Of a stretch of 64,000 bases of DNA, positions 19,843 to 29,052 are shown piece by piece. The stretch is taken from assembly GCA_031276865.1 (NCBI GenBank), contig JAISMF010000012.1, positions 1-64,000 of the forward strand. The letters are read 5' to 3'. The DNA is from Deltaproteobacteria bacterium. Lineage in GTDB: Bacteria; Desulfobacterota; Desulfarculia; Adiutricales; Adiutricaceae. Below the pieces are notes generated by a model. It did no database searches and was not told the DNA's origin. It saw only the letters and a list, made by a program, of their open reading frames with translations. The stretch's first letter is position 1, and every line of letters starts with the position of its first letter. The translations under genes were made by a program, and so were the position numbers.

Positions 19843-19915
19843 AGATGATGATGATGAGAAGGATGATGACGAGGATGAAGAAGATGACGATGAGATGGAG
19901 GATGAGGATGAGGAT
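19843..19915. repeat. Imperfect GAT/GAG trinucleotide-rich tract
   Basis: About 70 bases made of GATGAT, GAGGAT and GAAGAT steps. One frame would read as Asp/Glu only and ends in a stop shortly after, but there is a stop upstream and no start codon, so it is not supported as a gene. It is probably a microsatellite or the tail of a decayed acidic protein gene. Confidence 0.5.
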
Positions 19916-20586
19916 GCATTCCGCCGGAAACAACGATTACTCTAAGCACCATAATTTGTATAAATACCACGTTCTCGATCATAATGTAGCGAACACGCGC
20001 CCGCTAAACCGCGGCGGAAGCGTTCCCCGCGCCGGAACGGCCTGGAACACCATAACTTGATTATATTAAAGAAGATACGCTAGAAAGAGGGGAAATTTTT
20101 TTCTCCCCGAGGAAAACAAAGCGCCTCCGCCCCGGCGTTTTTCAGCCGTCAACCGGGAAAAGAAAAAAATCAACCCCCCTCCTATGCCCGTGGATTACGG
20201 GTTTCCGGAAAAAAGCAAAAAATATCCGCCCCCCTCCCCTTGACGGATTAAAAATCGTGCTTACTTTTCCGGTAAGACCGCCGAAGGGTGAAAAAAACGA
20301 AGCTTCAGGCTTAAAACCCTCCGGCCCGGGACCCTTTCCGGCTTCTTCGGGTCCGTCGCGAGACCCGAAAAAACCCCCGGCCTCGGCCGGAAAGCCGGGA
20401 AGGACTCCGGTGAAAATAAATTATAAACGCCGCTCCACTAGAGAAAGTATCCTACAGAGCTGGAAACAAAAAAAATCCGCGCATATGGACAAACACCCGG
20501 TTCGCGAAAAAACCGGGTGAAACATAGAGAAGAGAAAAAAAAGTCCGGTAAAATTTTTTTTAAAAGGGCTGAAAAATTTTTTTCGC

Positions 20587-20692
20587 GGCTCATTTTTTTT
20601 TAAAAGTGAGCCCCGGAGCCGCTTTCAAAAAATCAAGGGAAAAATTTTTTTAAAATTTTGGGACCACCCCCCTTGATTTTTCTTCGGAGCCG
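20587..20692. repeat. Nested inverted repeats in an A/T-run region
   Basis: GGCTCA (20587-20592) pairs with TGAGCC (20607-20612) across a T9/A4 core. Next, AAAAATCAAGGG (20628-20639) pairs with CCCTTGATTTTT (20670-20681) across a core of alternating A- and T-runs. GGAGCCG occurs directly repeated at 20615 and 20686. Terminator, replication or transfer-origin function are all possible. Confidence 0.55.
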
Positions 20693-21122
20693 ATTTATAT
20701 TTGACTCAGTGACGCGGAACGGTACCTCCAACCGGAGGTGGCGGCCTCGAAAGGCCTAAAACCGCCTCGACACCCGGACGTCTGGAGCGGCCGGAGGGCG
20801 ACGGAAGGTTTTTTCCCGAGGCGCCGGAACGCGTGTTCTCAGCTAAGTCGACGTTCCAACCACATATGGTGTCTTACCTTCGGAAACACGCTGGGCACGG
20901 AGACGCGCCGGCTGGCTAAACGCCCGCCGGCGGGTAAAGCGTTTCCACCCCCGAAAAGCGCGCCTGAACGCTCCAAAAACCAGCTCATGACCGCGCGCGG
21001 GCGGCCGCTTAAACCGGGGAGCTTAAAGCGTCCCCGCCAACCGGCTCAAACGAACTTTCATTTGTCATTCATCCGGCTTTAAACGGCCGCTCGAAAAAAC
21101 ACGGGAGTAAATTAAAACGCCG

Positions 21123-21156
21123 GGGATCGAGGCCGAAGAAACACGGCCTCGATCCC
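21123..21156 (-). terminator. 13-bp perfect hairpin, terminator-like on the minus strand
   Basis: GGGATCGAGGCCG (21123-21135) and CGGCCTCGATCCC (21144-21156) with an 8-base loop. On the minus strand it is followed within a few bases by GTTTTAATTT. No gene that would need it is recognised nearby. Confidence 0.45.
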
Positions 21157-21350
21157 GCTCACGAAAGACGCCTCAAACCCTTCCGGGCTCGCCCGGGAGG
21201 CCCCGGCCGTCTCCCCGGCGCCTTCGGCGGGACGGGGGAAAACGACTGACCGGATGGGAAGCTTCCGCCCCGGGAGTCGGGCCGAGCCTTCGAGAAACAG
21301 TCATTCGCGGGGCCTTTTCTCACGCCCTCCTCCGGGAGGGCCGCCAGCGA

Positions 21351-21395
21351 TTGTTTTCAAAAAGTTCCGAGGCTTTTAAAATCAGTTGAAAACAA
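21351..21395. repeat. 10-bp inverted repeat TTGTTTTCAA / TTGAAAACAA
   Basis: Perfect arms at 21351-21360 and 21386-21395 separated by 25 bases, about 1 kb upstream of dotH. The dyad could be an operator or recombinase site. No protein that would bind it is evident. Confidence 0.4.
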
Positions 21396-22371
21396 ACGCG
21401 GAAAGGACCCCCCCGTTTCCGCCGGGAACGCGGCCGGAATCCGACTTTGGCGGCGAAAATCCCTTTCGCTTTTTCACGGACGGGCTTGGGTCTTTAAAAA
21501 GACTGGTTCCAAAGGAGCGATAAGGCGCCCGCGCCAATTCGCCTCGAAAACCGCGTCTAAAAAATCCCGTCCCCTGGATTGGGTTTTTCCGTAATCATCG
21601 TCTCCGGCCCGGGAGCCGTTCTCCGGTCTTTTCTCAAACCGGAACGGGCGACGGGCGCGCGCTTTAAAAACGACCCCGAAAAAAGAAAAGCGCCTTTTCC
21701 CTCTTTTACGCGCCAGCGTCAAATAACCCCGGGGTGTTTCCATCCGGACGCTTAAAATGGATTAAAAACCAGACCGGTTGGATTCCACCCCCGATATCTT
21801 TCCACCGCCTTAACTAAATTTACGGGTGAATACATTGACGACGAGAAAATAATATTTTTCAGAGGCGCCATGGAGCGCGGCCTTGGGAGAACTTACGTTA
21901 ATTCATTCCATGGCCGAAACGAAGTTCATGGGGGGGGACGGGGGAGAAATCATACCCCTCCGCCGCGGCCCGAACGGCCCCCCCCGCGCCTTCGAGATTG
22001 GTCCCCTTTTAAAAAAACGGGCGCCTGAAAGTAAATTCCCCCCAAAGCGTATTTAAATTACGTGAGCGGACGCATCGTTCCCAAAGCCTGAGGATCCAAT
22101 CTCCGGAGAGGCTCGCAAGGAACGCGCTTTTTTCAAATAAAGCGTTTCCTTGTAAAGAGCTCCCGGGGATAATTTCCGCGCCCGGACTTTATCCGGATCC
22201 GATTGGATTTCATCTGAAGTCGCTTAGAAACACGGCCATTCTCGCCGTACACGCCCGAGCCGCGCCTTTTTCCCGCCCGGACGAGGCGTCGTTTCCTAAG
22301 TTGAATCGTCCTTTCCCCGGCCGCTCGACACGTTTTTTTCGCGGCTTCGAGATTATTTCGATAGGCACCCC

Positions 22372-24309
22372 ATGAGCGGAAAAATTTCCCTAAGATTTTA
22401 CAGCGCCCTTCTCACCCTGCTGGCCGCGGCCGGAATTATATGCGCCTTCGTCCTTTTCGGCGGATCCGGCGGGGAAGACGCCGATACTCCGCTCCCTCCT
22501 CCCTTTAAAGAGGAGGAGGACCCCGAGACTCGAAAAGACGATGAAGAAGAACGGGGGGAGGCCATCGTAAAACCCGGACAATCTAAATCCGAAACGAGGG
22601 ACGCCCGCTTGAAGGCGGCCAACCCGGTTTCGCCCGGGAGCGGGGACGCCTTCCAGGATCGGCTGTTGAAGCGAAACCCGACCGCGGGTCCAAGCCGGGA
22701 AAACGACTCCCCTCCCGCCGGCGTGAAACGGTCCCCTTTCGAAGCGGACGAACGGAGCCGCGCTCCAAAAATAGCCCTAAACGCCTTAGAGCCGAGGTCG
22801 ACCGAAACCGTTAAAAACGAAACTACTCTTTCGAACTTTCCCCCGCCCGCCATCGGAGCGGACCTCGCCGTCCCCTCCGATAATTTAAGCCGCCAAGACC
22901 CGAAAACAGGATTAAGAGGGCCGGAGTCCACGCTCCCGCCCACCCCCGACGGATCACCCCGCCACGCCATCGATGAGAGCTCGGGGGCGAATCTTGAAGG
23001 CGCCGTAGGCTTAAATCCCGACGGCCGGATTAGCCGCGGGGGATCACGGGACCCGGGGGGAGGAAAGGCCGCCGCGGAGGGAGATCTTCCCTCCGCGGAG
23101 GTCCTTTCACCCGTCGCTTCTTTGGAAACCGCGAAGACGGACGCCGCCTTCGCCGGCGCCGCCGACTCCGCCAGGGCGGATCCGCTCTTAACGAAGGATC
23201 CTCCCTCCCCCCTTCCGGCGCCGGAAACGGGGGCGTCCGGGGAGTCCGTCTTGGAGACTGAAATTAACGCCCCAGGTGAAACCAAGGCCGAAAAGAGCGT
23301 CTTAAGGGAAGGCGTGAGCGAAAGGGACGCCCCGACCGAACGGGAAATCGAAAAGCCGGCCGGAGCGGATAAGTCCGCCGCGCCCTCGAAATCCCTTTCC
23401 GGCGCCTCCGGCGCGTCCGGCGCCGGACTCACTTTCGAACAGAAATCCTTATTGCTCCTTCCGGAGGGGGCGATCCCTTCCGGGATCGACTTTCCGGAGG
23501 AAGGCCTGGACGAGGATTTCCAGGCGAGCCTTAGGGAGCTTCTGCCCGTGAGTCCGGAGGAGATCGCGACCTTTAGGCGCGAGCTCGACGAACGAGACGA
23601 GGCCATGGCGGATCGGCCGCCTCGGGAACTTAGGACCAGGACCCTTTCTTTGAGTTTGTCCCCGGGCTTCACCCCGCCGGTGGTGGAACTCACCCCCAAC
23701 CTGGTGACGGCGTTAGTCTTTCTGGATTCCTTCGGCGAAAGCTGGAAAGTGAATTCCACCGTGTTGGGTAGCGCCGATTTGTACCTGGTGGAGCATCTGA
23801 AAGAGGAGGACGGAAACCGGGTGGTGGTCTCCCCTTTGAGCTCCCGGGGAAACTCCAACCTCGTCGTGAATTTGGAGGGGCACGAGATCCCGCTGGTGAT
23901 TAGGCTCTTAACCCGCCCGGGGATCGATCCGGGAAGACAGGTCGACGGGCTAATCATCTTCCAGGTCCGCGGAAGCGGACCCAAATCCCCGCCCGAGCTG
24001 AAAGCCGTCCCCGCGGACCCCAATCCGTCGGACCGGAGGCTCTACGAGATCCTGGACGGGGTCATCCCCCGGGAGGCGGCGCTTCTCAAAGCCCACCCCA
24101 GGATAGAAGACGCGGAGTTCTACGCCCTGGAGGACAAGCTGTACGTCCGCGCCCGCCACAGCCTCCTCTGGCCCGGGTATCTCTTTCGGGTGAGCGGCGC
24201 CGGCGGCTGGACGGTCTTCGAGGCCCCCATGGCCTCGCCCGTGTTAATGGGCGTGGGCGATGAAATTCTGCGCTTGAGCCTGGAGAAGGCTCCGGCCCTC
24301 CGCGACTGA
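22372..24309 (+). CDS. dotH: Type IVB secretion/conjugation outer-membrane core protein DotH (IcmK/TraN family)
   Basis: 645 residues, far longer than Legionella DotH (~360). Residues 10-30 are one hydrophobic segment acting as signal or anchor. Residues 35-380 are low-complexity, Pro/Ser/Glu-rich and probably disordered. The C-terminal DotH domain (about 385-645) is recognisable from LSLSLSPGFTPPVVELTP, LVTALVFLDSFGESW and the later FRVSGAGGWTVF. In the known system DotH sits with DotC and DotD in the outer-membrane ring around DotG, encoded 12 bases downstream. It is the first gene of the cluster. The ribosome binding site is weak, so the exact start is less certain than the identity. Confidence 0.85.
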   Translation: MSGKISLRFYSALLTLLAAAGIICAFVLFGGSGGEDADTPLPPPFKEEEDPETRKDDEEERGEAIVKPGQSKSETRDARLKAANPVSPGSGDAFQDRLLKRNPTAGPSRENDSPPAGVKRSPFEADERSRAPKIALNALEPRSTETVKNETTLSNFPPPAIGADLAVPSDNLSRQDPKTGLRGPESTLPPTPDGSPRHAIDESSGANLEGAVGLNPDGRISRGGSRDPGGGKAAAEGDLPSAEVLSPVASLETAKTDAAFAGAADSARADPLLTKDPPSPLPAPETGASGESVLETEINAPGETKAEKSVLREGVSERDAPTEREIEKPAGADKSAAPSKSLSGASGASGAGLTFEQKSLLLLPEGAIPSGIDFPEEGLDEDFQASLRELLPVSPEEIATFRRELDERDEAMADRPPRELRTRTLSLSLSPGFTPPVVELTPNLVTALVFLDSFGESWKVNSTVLGSADLYLVEHLKEEDGNRVVVSPLSSRGNSNLVVNLEGHEIPLVIRLLTRPGIDPGRQVDGLIIFQVRGSGPKSPPELKAVPADPNPSDRRLYEILDGVIPREAALLKAHPRIEDAEFYALEDKLYVRARHSLLWPGYLFRVSGAGGWTVFEAPMASPVLMGVGDEILRLSLEKAPALRD

Positions 24310-24321
24310 AGGACGCGTCTT

Positions 24322-25461
24322 ATGGAGTTTTTCCGCCGCCTTTTTTCCGGCGTCCCCCGAGGATGCCTCATCGCCCTCGCCTTGACCGTTTTTTCCGCCC
24401 TCTTGGCGTGGAGCCTGTTTCAGCTCCTTTCCGCCGGACGGGACGACGAGACGGCCATGCCTTTAAACCTCGCCGCGAAGGACATAGACGCGGTGGTGGG
24501 CGGTCCGGGAGATCCCGAATACAACCGCCTTTTGGATCTGGACAACGTCATCCGGGCGGACGCGGCCAGAAAAAAGGGGGACTCCTTCGTGGCGGTGCCC
24601 ATCTTGGAAAAAACCGGCGGCAAAAACCAAGCCGAAGCGAAGGATCCGGCGAGAAAGGATCAAAAGAGTCCCTTCCGTGTGGCCGCCTCCGTTCCCCAGC
24701 CGGTTTTCCCCAAAGGCGGGGCGCCGGAAAACGAGCCGCGGAAACCCCGAGAAAGCCCCAAAGGGGGCGAACGGGGCCTTCCGGCGAAAAACGCCGGAAA
24801 CGAGCTGAAAAAAATCATGGAGCGGAAAAACGGAAGCGCCCGGGTGTCCTACCCTCCGGAGCGAAAAGACGAGGGCTCCGCGAAAATATCAACCCCGCCT
24901 CCCGCCCCCCAAGAGGAATTGGGCTTTTCCCCCGGAGAGATCCTCTACGCGGTGAACGATTTGAGCTTAAACAGCGATCTGCCCTCGCCCGTTTTATGCA
25001 CCGTGGCCCAGGGAAGGCTTAAAGGCGCGAAGGCCTTGGGGAGCTTCAAGCTTTCGGGGGAGCATCTTTTACTGAGCTTTTCCAAAATCGTCCTTCCGGA
25101 CGGCCGGGAAAGGGAGTTTCAGGGCTACGGCGTGGATCCTCGCACCGACGGAAGCTCGGTTAGAGCCAAGGTCGACACCCACTTCTTCTCCCGCTGGGGG
25201 GCGCTGTTGGCCGCGAGCTTCATCGAGGGCTTCGGAGAGGCCGTCTCCGCCGGAGGGAGAAAAGTCCACGTGTACGGCGACGGGGTGGTGGAGGAGGAGG
25301 TTTTGGAAAACAGCCTGGAGGACTCCGCCTTCCAGGCGCTGGGAAAAGCCGGCTCCCGGGCGGCGGCCCAGGTGGAGAGGGGTTTCGACCGGCCCCCCAC
25401 CGTCCGCCTCGAAAGAGGCGAGCCGGTGGGGATACTAATAATCTCCGGAGGAAACGGATGA
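24322..25461 (+). CDS. dotG: Type IVB core channel protein DotG (IcmE/TraO, VirB10-like)
   Basis: 379 residues. One transmembrane helix near the N terminus (CLIALALTVFSALLAWSLF, about 14-32), a charged Pro-rich linker (95-205), and a C-terminal VirB10/TrbI-like domain from about 210: GEILYAVNDLSLNSDLPSPV, AQGRLKGAKALGSFKL, GYGVDPRTDGSSV and SRWGALLAASFIEGFGEAV are the diagnostic DotG stretches. It is much shorter than the ~1000-residue Legionella protein because the pentapeptide-type repeats are absent; it is closer in size to conjugative TraO. It spans inner membrane to outer ring. AAGGA lies 10 bases before the ATG, and its stop overlaps the next start (ATGA). Confidence 0.92.
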   Translation: MEFFRRLFSGVPRGCLIALALTVFSALLAWSLFQLLSAGRDDETAMPLNLAAKDIDAVVGGPGDPEYNRLLDLDNVIRADAARKKGDSFVAVPILEKTGGKNQAEAKDPARKDQKSPFRVAASVPQPVFPKGGAPENEPRKPRESPKGGERGLPAKNAGNELKKIMERKNGSARVSYPPERKDEGSAKISTPPPAPQEELGFSPGEILYAVNDLSLNSDLPSPVLCTVAQGRLKGAKALGSFKLSGEHLLLSFSKIVLPDGREREFQGYGVDPRTDGSSVRAKVDTHFFSRWGALLAASFIEGFGEAVSAGGRKVHVYGDGVVEEEVLENSLEDSAFQALGKAGSRAAAQVERGFDRPPTVRLERGEPVGILIISGGNG

Positions 25462-25970
25462 CCAAAGAGGGCGTTTTAGAAAACCTCCTCCCCCATCTTC
25501 AGGCCCTGTGGGGGACCATCGGCGCGGTAATCGTTTTTTTAGGATTCATCCTCTTCCTCTGGAACGTCTACCTTCTTTCCGTCTCCAGCGGGAGGCCCTC
25601 CCGGGGACGAATCATCCTCTCCCTTTTTTGCGGCGTCCTCCTATTAAACATAGGCGAACTCTTAGACGCCCTGGCCTTCAGTCTTTTTCAAACCGAATCC
25701 GCGCGGAGCCTCTCCTACGTCGCTCCCGATCATCCGGCCAAGAGCTACATAGAGTTCGCCTTCCACCTGGTGGCGCTGGTGGGACTCGTGGGCGTGGGCA
25801 AGGGCGTTTTAATCTTGAAAGACGGCCCCGAGCGTCCGGGGCGCCTGGGTCTGGCCGCGGTCTACGTGATTTCCGGCATCCTCTGCGTGAATCTGGAAAG
25901 CGCCCTGAAGATGATCGGCCGCAGCATGGGCCGGGAGACGCTCAACTTGATCACGGCCATAACCGGCTAA
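25458..25970 (+). CDS. dotE: Type IVB inner-membrane protein DotE (IcmC/TraQ-like)
   Basis: 170 residues with four predicted transmembrane segments (about 17-40, 52-74, 93-118, 129-150). Length, topology and the place directly after dotG and before dotP match IcmC/DotE in Legionella and TraQ in IncI plasmids. The first codon overlaps the dotG stop, so the two are translationally coupled. DotE and DotP are small related membrane proteins of unknown precise function in the transfer complex. Identity rests on topology, neighbourhood and general similarity rather than on a catalytic motif. Confidence 0.75.
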   Translation: MTKEGVLENLLPHLQALWGTIGAVIVFLGFILFLWNVYLLSVSSGRPSRGRIILSLFCGVLLLNIGELLDALAFSLFQTESARSLSYVAPDHPAKSYIEFAFHLVALVGLVGVGKGVLILKDGPERPGRLGLAAVYVISGILCVNLESALKMIGRSMGRETLNLITAITG

Positions 25971-26453
25971 AGCTTTTAACGGGAGTCCTTTCAAAGCCGC
26001 CTCCTAAAAGATGGGTCCCCTACGGATCCGGGGCTTCGAGCGCGCCTTTCCGGCCGGACGCCGGGCTTCATCCGGCGGGGTTCAAAAAGCTTTGCACGGC
26101 TTTTCCTAAGCCTCCGCCGAATCGTTTCCGCTTTAAAAGCCGCGGCCAAAATTTTAAGACTTTTGAAGCCTTCTTTTAAATTTTTCCGTTTTTTTTTGAA
26201 TCCCTCGAAAAATTTCAAGTTTTATTAGTTTTCCCCCAAGATCCCTCGACCCCCATTTGGTTTTTTCAAGCGCGCTTCGGAAATTTTTAATTCCGTGGGG
26301 GTTTTTCCGGCGTCTTTTCCCAGCGTTTTTTTATTTCTTCGCTATTTTCCCTTTCCGCCGGATTGCGAATCCGGCCGGATGAATCCGAAAGCCGCGTCTT
26401 TTTCAATCTATTTTTCGTTCGTCCAAATTTAAATCGTCACAGGAGCATGCAAG
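25971..26453. other. Spacer between dotE and dotP
   Basis: About 480 bases with no gene; rich in TTTTT and AAAA runs (26130-26330), like several other spacers of this cluster. A promoter for dotP onwards could be here, but no confident one is seen. Confidence 0.5.
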
Positions 26454-26882
26454 GTGATAAAGAAGCTTTTTTCCAAGTCAGAAAACAAAGCCGCCGTCCG
26501 CGAAAGTAGGCTCCGGCCCTCTTTTCCGCTTTCCCCGCGGGCGTTTCTTCCCGCCTTGGGCGCGTTCATCCTCTCTTTTTGGTCCGCGGGCCTCCGGGCC
26601 CAGGGCCTAGGCGATCTGGGCGCGAACGTCACCGGCAACATCATGGGGGTGGCCAAGGCCATCTTGGTGGGCGGCTTCGCCTTGGGATTGTATCTGGTGA
26701 TATCCGGCCTGGTGGAGTTCTACAACGCCAACCGCAAACCCAACTGCAGCTTCGGCGGCGCCGCGGTGAAGTGCTGCGTCGGCGCCTGCCTGCTCGCGGT
26801 GGAGGCCCTCATAGCCTCCTTTTCCACCACCATCTTCGGCGGCGACGAGTCCAGCTCGAGTTTGGGAATCTTAGGATTTTAA
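26454..26882 (+). CDS. dotP: Type IVB inner-membrane protein DotP (IcmD/TraR-like)
   Basis: 142 residues starting at a GTG with AGGAG 8 bases upstream. A signal-like hydrophobic stretch (about 32-50, ending GLRAQ) is followed by LGDLGANVTGNIMGVAKAIL, two membrane segments and PNCSFGGAAVKCCVGACLL. This two-helix pattern with a central SGLVEFYNANRKP loop matches the IcmD/DotP family. Its stop codon overlaps the start of the next gene (TAATG). It follows dotE as in other I-type systems. Confidence 0.78.
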   Translation: MIKKLFSKSENKAAVRESRLRPSFPLSPRAFLPALGAFILSFWSAGLRAQGLGDLGANVTGNIMGVAKAILVGGFALGLYLVISGLVEFYNANRKPNCSFGGAAVKCCVGACLLAVEALIASFSTTIFGGDESSSSLGILGF

Positions 26883-28975
26883 TGACGCTTTTAAGCCTTC
26901 TCGAACAAATACTGCGCTCTTTATTCTCCCTGAAGTCCGAATCCCTGAAGGAGGCGGACCCGGGCCGCGCCGTAAATACCGCCGATGCCGTAAAGACCGG
27001 CCGCGCCTTGACGGCCGCGGACAACTTGGAGGCCGCCCCGCCGGAAAAGGACCGCGGGGCGGAAAACCCGACAAGCTCGGAGAAGGAGGACGGTCCGGAG
27101 GCCCGGGCCAAGATGGCGGCGGATCTGATCTTAAGCCATGGCGGCAAGCTTCCGGTGATCTTTCCGGTGGAGGACTACATGCTCCATCCGAAAAACCGGG
27201 CGGAAAAGGAGCTCTCCCAAAGGGTCGTCGACTGCTACTTGAACACCCCCAGGCGCGTAAAAATTTCCCTCCCCCCGAAGCTAAAGCCCGGGAAGGCGGA
27301 AAAGAGGCGCGTCCCGGACGGATACGGAGGCGAGGGGGAAAATCCCAGCCCCGAACGCCTTGAAACCCCCGCCGCGGCCGAAACGAAGACGCCCCTCCAA
27401 AAAGAGGCCGCCGAAAAAGCCCCCAAGACCATCGGGCGGAAGCTTTCCCCGTGGAAGGAGGCTCTGCGCCGAAGACTCGAAGACAGGCTTTTAAGGCCCG
27501 GAAGGGACCGCGGGGAAACAGACGGGGAAACTCTAGCATCCGCCCGCGAAACCACGCTCCACCTGGAAAAGGGACCCCCCCGAAGCGCCCCCGAAAAAGA
27601 CGGAGAGCCAATCCCCTTGAAGAAGCCGCCTTCCGCCCCCTTAAGCCGCGGCCGGGCCATGAGTTTGGAGCGGCGCGTGAAAGAGCGGATGAAAAAAGAG
27701 AGGATCCAACGCTTCCGGATAGCGCCGGATCCTGAGGCTCGCCTTCCGGATCTCTTTAAAAAGGGATCCCCTTTCGGGAAAGTCATCCGCCCGATGGAAG
27801 GGAAGGCGCGCCGCCCCGAAGACAAGCCGCCGGAACCGGGCCCGGGCGAAGGGGAGGCCGCCAACGCCCCTCCGCGGGAAAACCCGATTAATCCGCCGTT
27901 TGGCCTTCCGGATTTAAAGGAACTCTCCAAACGCTTCGCGGAAATGGAGGCGGAGCACCTCCGGGAGGTGGAAAGCGCGGAGTTTCAAGAGCTCCTCGGC
28001 CTCGGCGCCCACCCCAAGGAAGAGGAGGAGGCGCTGAAAAAAGGGGAAAAGGAGGAAAGGGATCTTAACGCCTACCGTTCTCTTTTAAAGCGGAAAAAAG
28101 ACAGGCGGGAGCGGGGAAAGGCCGGGGGTCCCTGGGGGACCCCCGGGGAGGGATCCTTTAAGAGGGAGAGCCTTTCCGGCGCCGAAAAGTCCGAAAAACC
28201 CCCGCCCGCCCTCCACTCCCTCGTAACCGCGCTGGAGCTTGGAGGCCATAAAGCTCCGGAAACGCCCCGCTGGGAGGAGTGGCTCGAAAGCGGAAAAAAA
28301 AACCCGGAAAAGAGCGGCGCCGCGGGCGGAAAAGAAGCTGGAAAGGAGGCGCGCGAACCCTTTCGGGGCGCCCTTCATGGGGAAAACGAATCGCGAAAGG
28401 GAGCGGGGCGGCCACGGAAGAAAGGCGCGGAAAAGCTTCCCCCCCTATTTCGGGCCGAAAAACCCGTCCCCCGGGAACCCCCGGACCCGGCGGCGCTAAA
28501 CCGCCTTTTGCGAAACCCGGGGAGGGATTTAATTAAAATCCTCGAAAACACGCCTAGCGAAATCCTTTTCCCGCTTTCGCCGGAAGAACCGGCGCCGGAT
28601 CTTCCGGATCCGGAAGACGAAAAAACGAAGCGCTCCGCCCGCGGGAGGCGGGCGGATTCGTCCGTCCCCTTATGGAAGCTCGAACGCGCCCGAAAAATCC
28701 AAAGAAGGGAGACGACTCTCCGGCTTTTAGAGGAAAGCCCGCCCGAAAACCCCGGAGGCGGGGAAAACCCCATGGAGGGGATCTTAAAGTTCAGGCGTTC
28801 TCAGGCGGAGCGACTGGAGAGGATGTCCGGAGCGTGGAAGGCGTTTCCGAACCACACCCTCCCCCCGGACGACCGCCGGCGCCTCGAGGGGGAAAACGGG
28901 CGCCCTCTTCCCAGGCGGGAGGTCTTCATGAACATCTACGGCAAAAACTGGAACGAGGGCTTCCGCAAGGATTGA
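26882..28975 (+). CDS. Large, highly charged protein of unknown function inside the transfer cluster
   Basis: 697 residues starting at the ATG that overlaps the dotP stop; the frame is open further upstream, but that part is the shadow of dotP. Residues 75-125 (KMAADLILSHGGKLPVIF ... SQRVVDCYLNTPRRVKI) and the last 70 (RRSQAERLERMSGAWKAF, ending MNIYGKNWNEGF) look folded. The middle 450 residues are Lys/Glu/Arg/Pro-rich and probably disordered. No membrane segment. In Legionella this slot holds icmJ/dotN, a small zinc-binding protein, but I see no zinc-ligand pattern and do not assign it. Translational coupling to dotP implies a role in the apparatus or its substrates. Confidence 0.8.
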   Translation: MTLLSLLEQILRSLFSLKSESLKEADPGRAVNTADAVKTGRALTAADNLEAAPPEKDRGAENPTSSEKEDGPEARAKMAADLILSHGGKLPVIFPVEDYMLHPKNRAEKELSQRVVDCYLNTPRRVKISLPPKLKPGKAEKRRVPDGYGGEGENPSPERLETPAAAETKTPLQKEAAEKAPKTIGRKLSPWKEALRRRLEDRLLRPGRDRGETDGETLASARETTLHLEKGPPRSAPEKDGEPIPLKKPPSAPLSRGRAMSLERRVKERMKKERIQRFRIAPDPEARLPDLFKKGSPFGKVIRPMEGKARRPEDKPPEPGPGEGEAANAPPRENPINPPFGLPDLKELSKRFAEMEAEHLREVESAEFQELLGLGAHPKEEEEALKKGEKEERDLNAYRSLLKRKKDRRERGKAGGPWGTPGEGSFKRESLSGAEKSEKPPPALHSLVTALELGGHKAPETPRWEEWLESGKKNPEKSGAAGGKEAGKEAREPFRGALHGENESRKGAGRPRKKGAEKLPPLFRAEKPVPREPPDPAALNRLLRNPGRDLIKILENTPSEILFPLSPEEPAPDLPDPEDEKTKRSARGRRADSSVPLWKLERARKIQRRETTLRLLEESPPENPGGGENPMEGILKFRRSQAERLERMSGAWKAFPNHTLPPDDRRRLEGENGRPLPRREVFMNIYGKNWNEGFRKD

Positions 28976-29052
28976 GCCCCGCTTCCCCGCCCTTTTTCAG
29001 GAAAACGCCCCTTCGGCCTCCAGCCCGTAGGGGGAAAAAACGGCTCGAACTT

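Larger units (their letters stand above)
18302..22371. other. 4-kb gene-less region between the chemosensory operon and the transfer cluster
   Basis: No convincing gene on either strand. Open frames are GC-rich shadows with Arg/Pro-rich products. Structure is present instead: a GAT/GAG-rich stretch at 19843-19915, several T- and A-runs with nested inverted repeats at 20495-20692, a 13-bp hairpin at 21123-21156 and a 10-bp inverted repeat at 21351/21386. The region directly precedes the first transfer gene, where an origin of transfer, a control region or a decayed segment could lie. Confidence 0.5.

Noticed and set aside
19843-19950. Gene for an Asp/Glu-rich acidic protein
   Set aside because: The acidic frame has a stop upstream and no start codon; interpreted as a trinucleotide tract.
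22398-24023. A 541-codon minus-strand frame
   Set aside because: Antisense shadow of the low-complexity part of dotH; Ser/Arg-rich and without homology.
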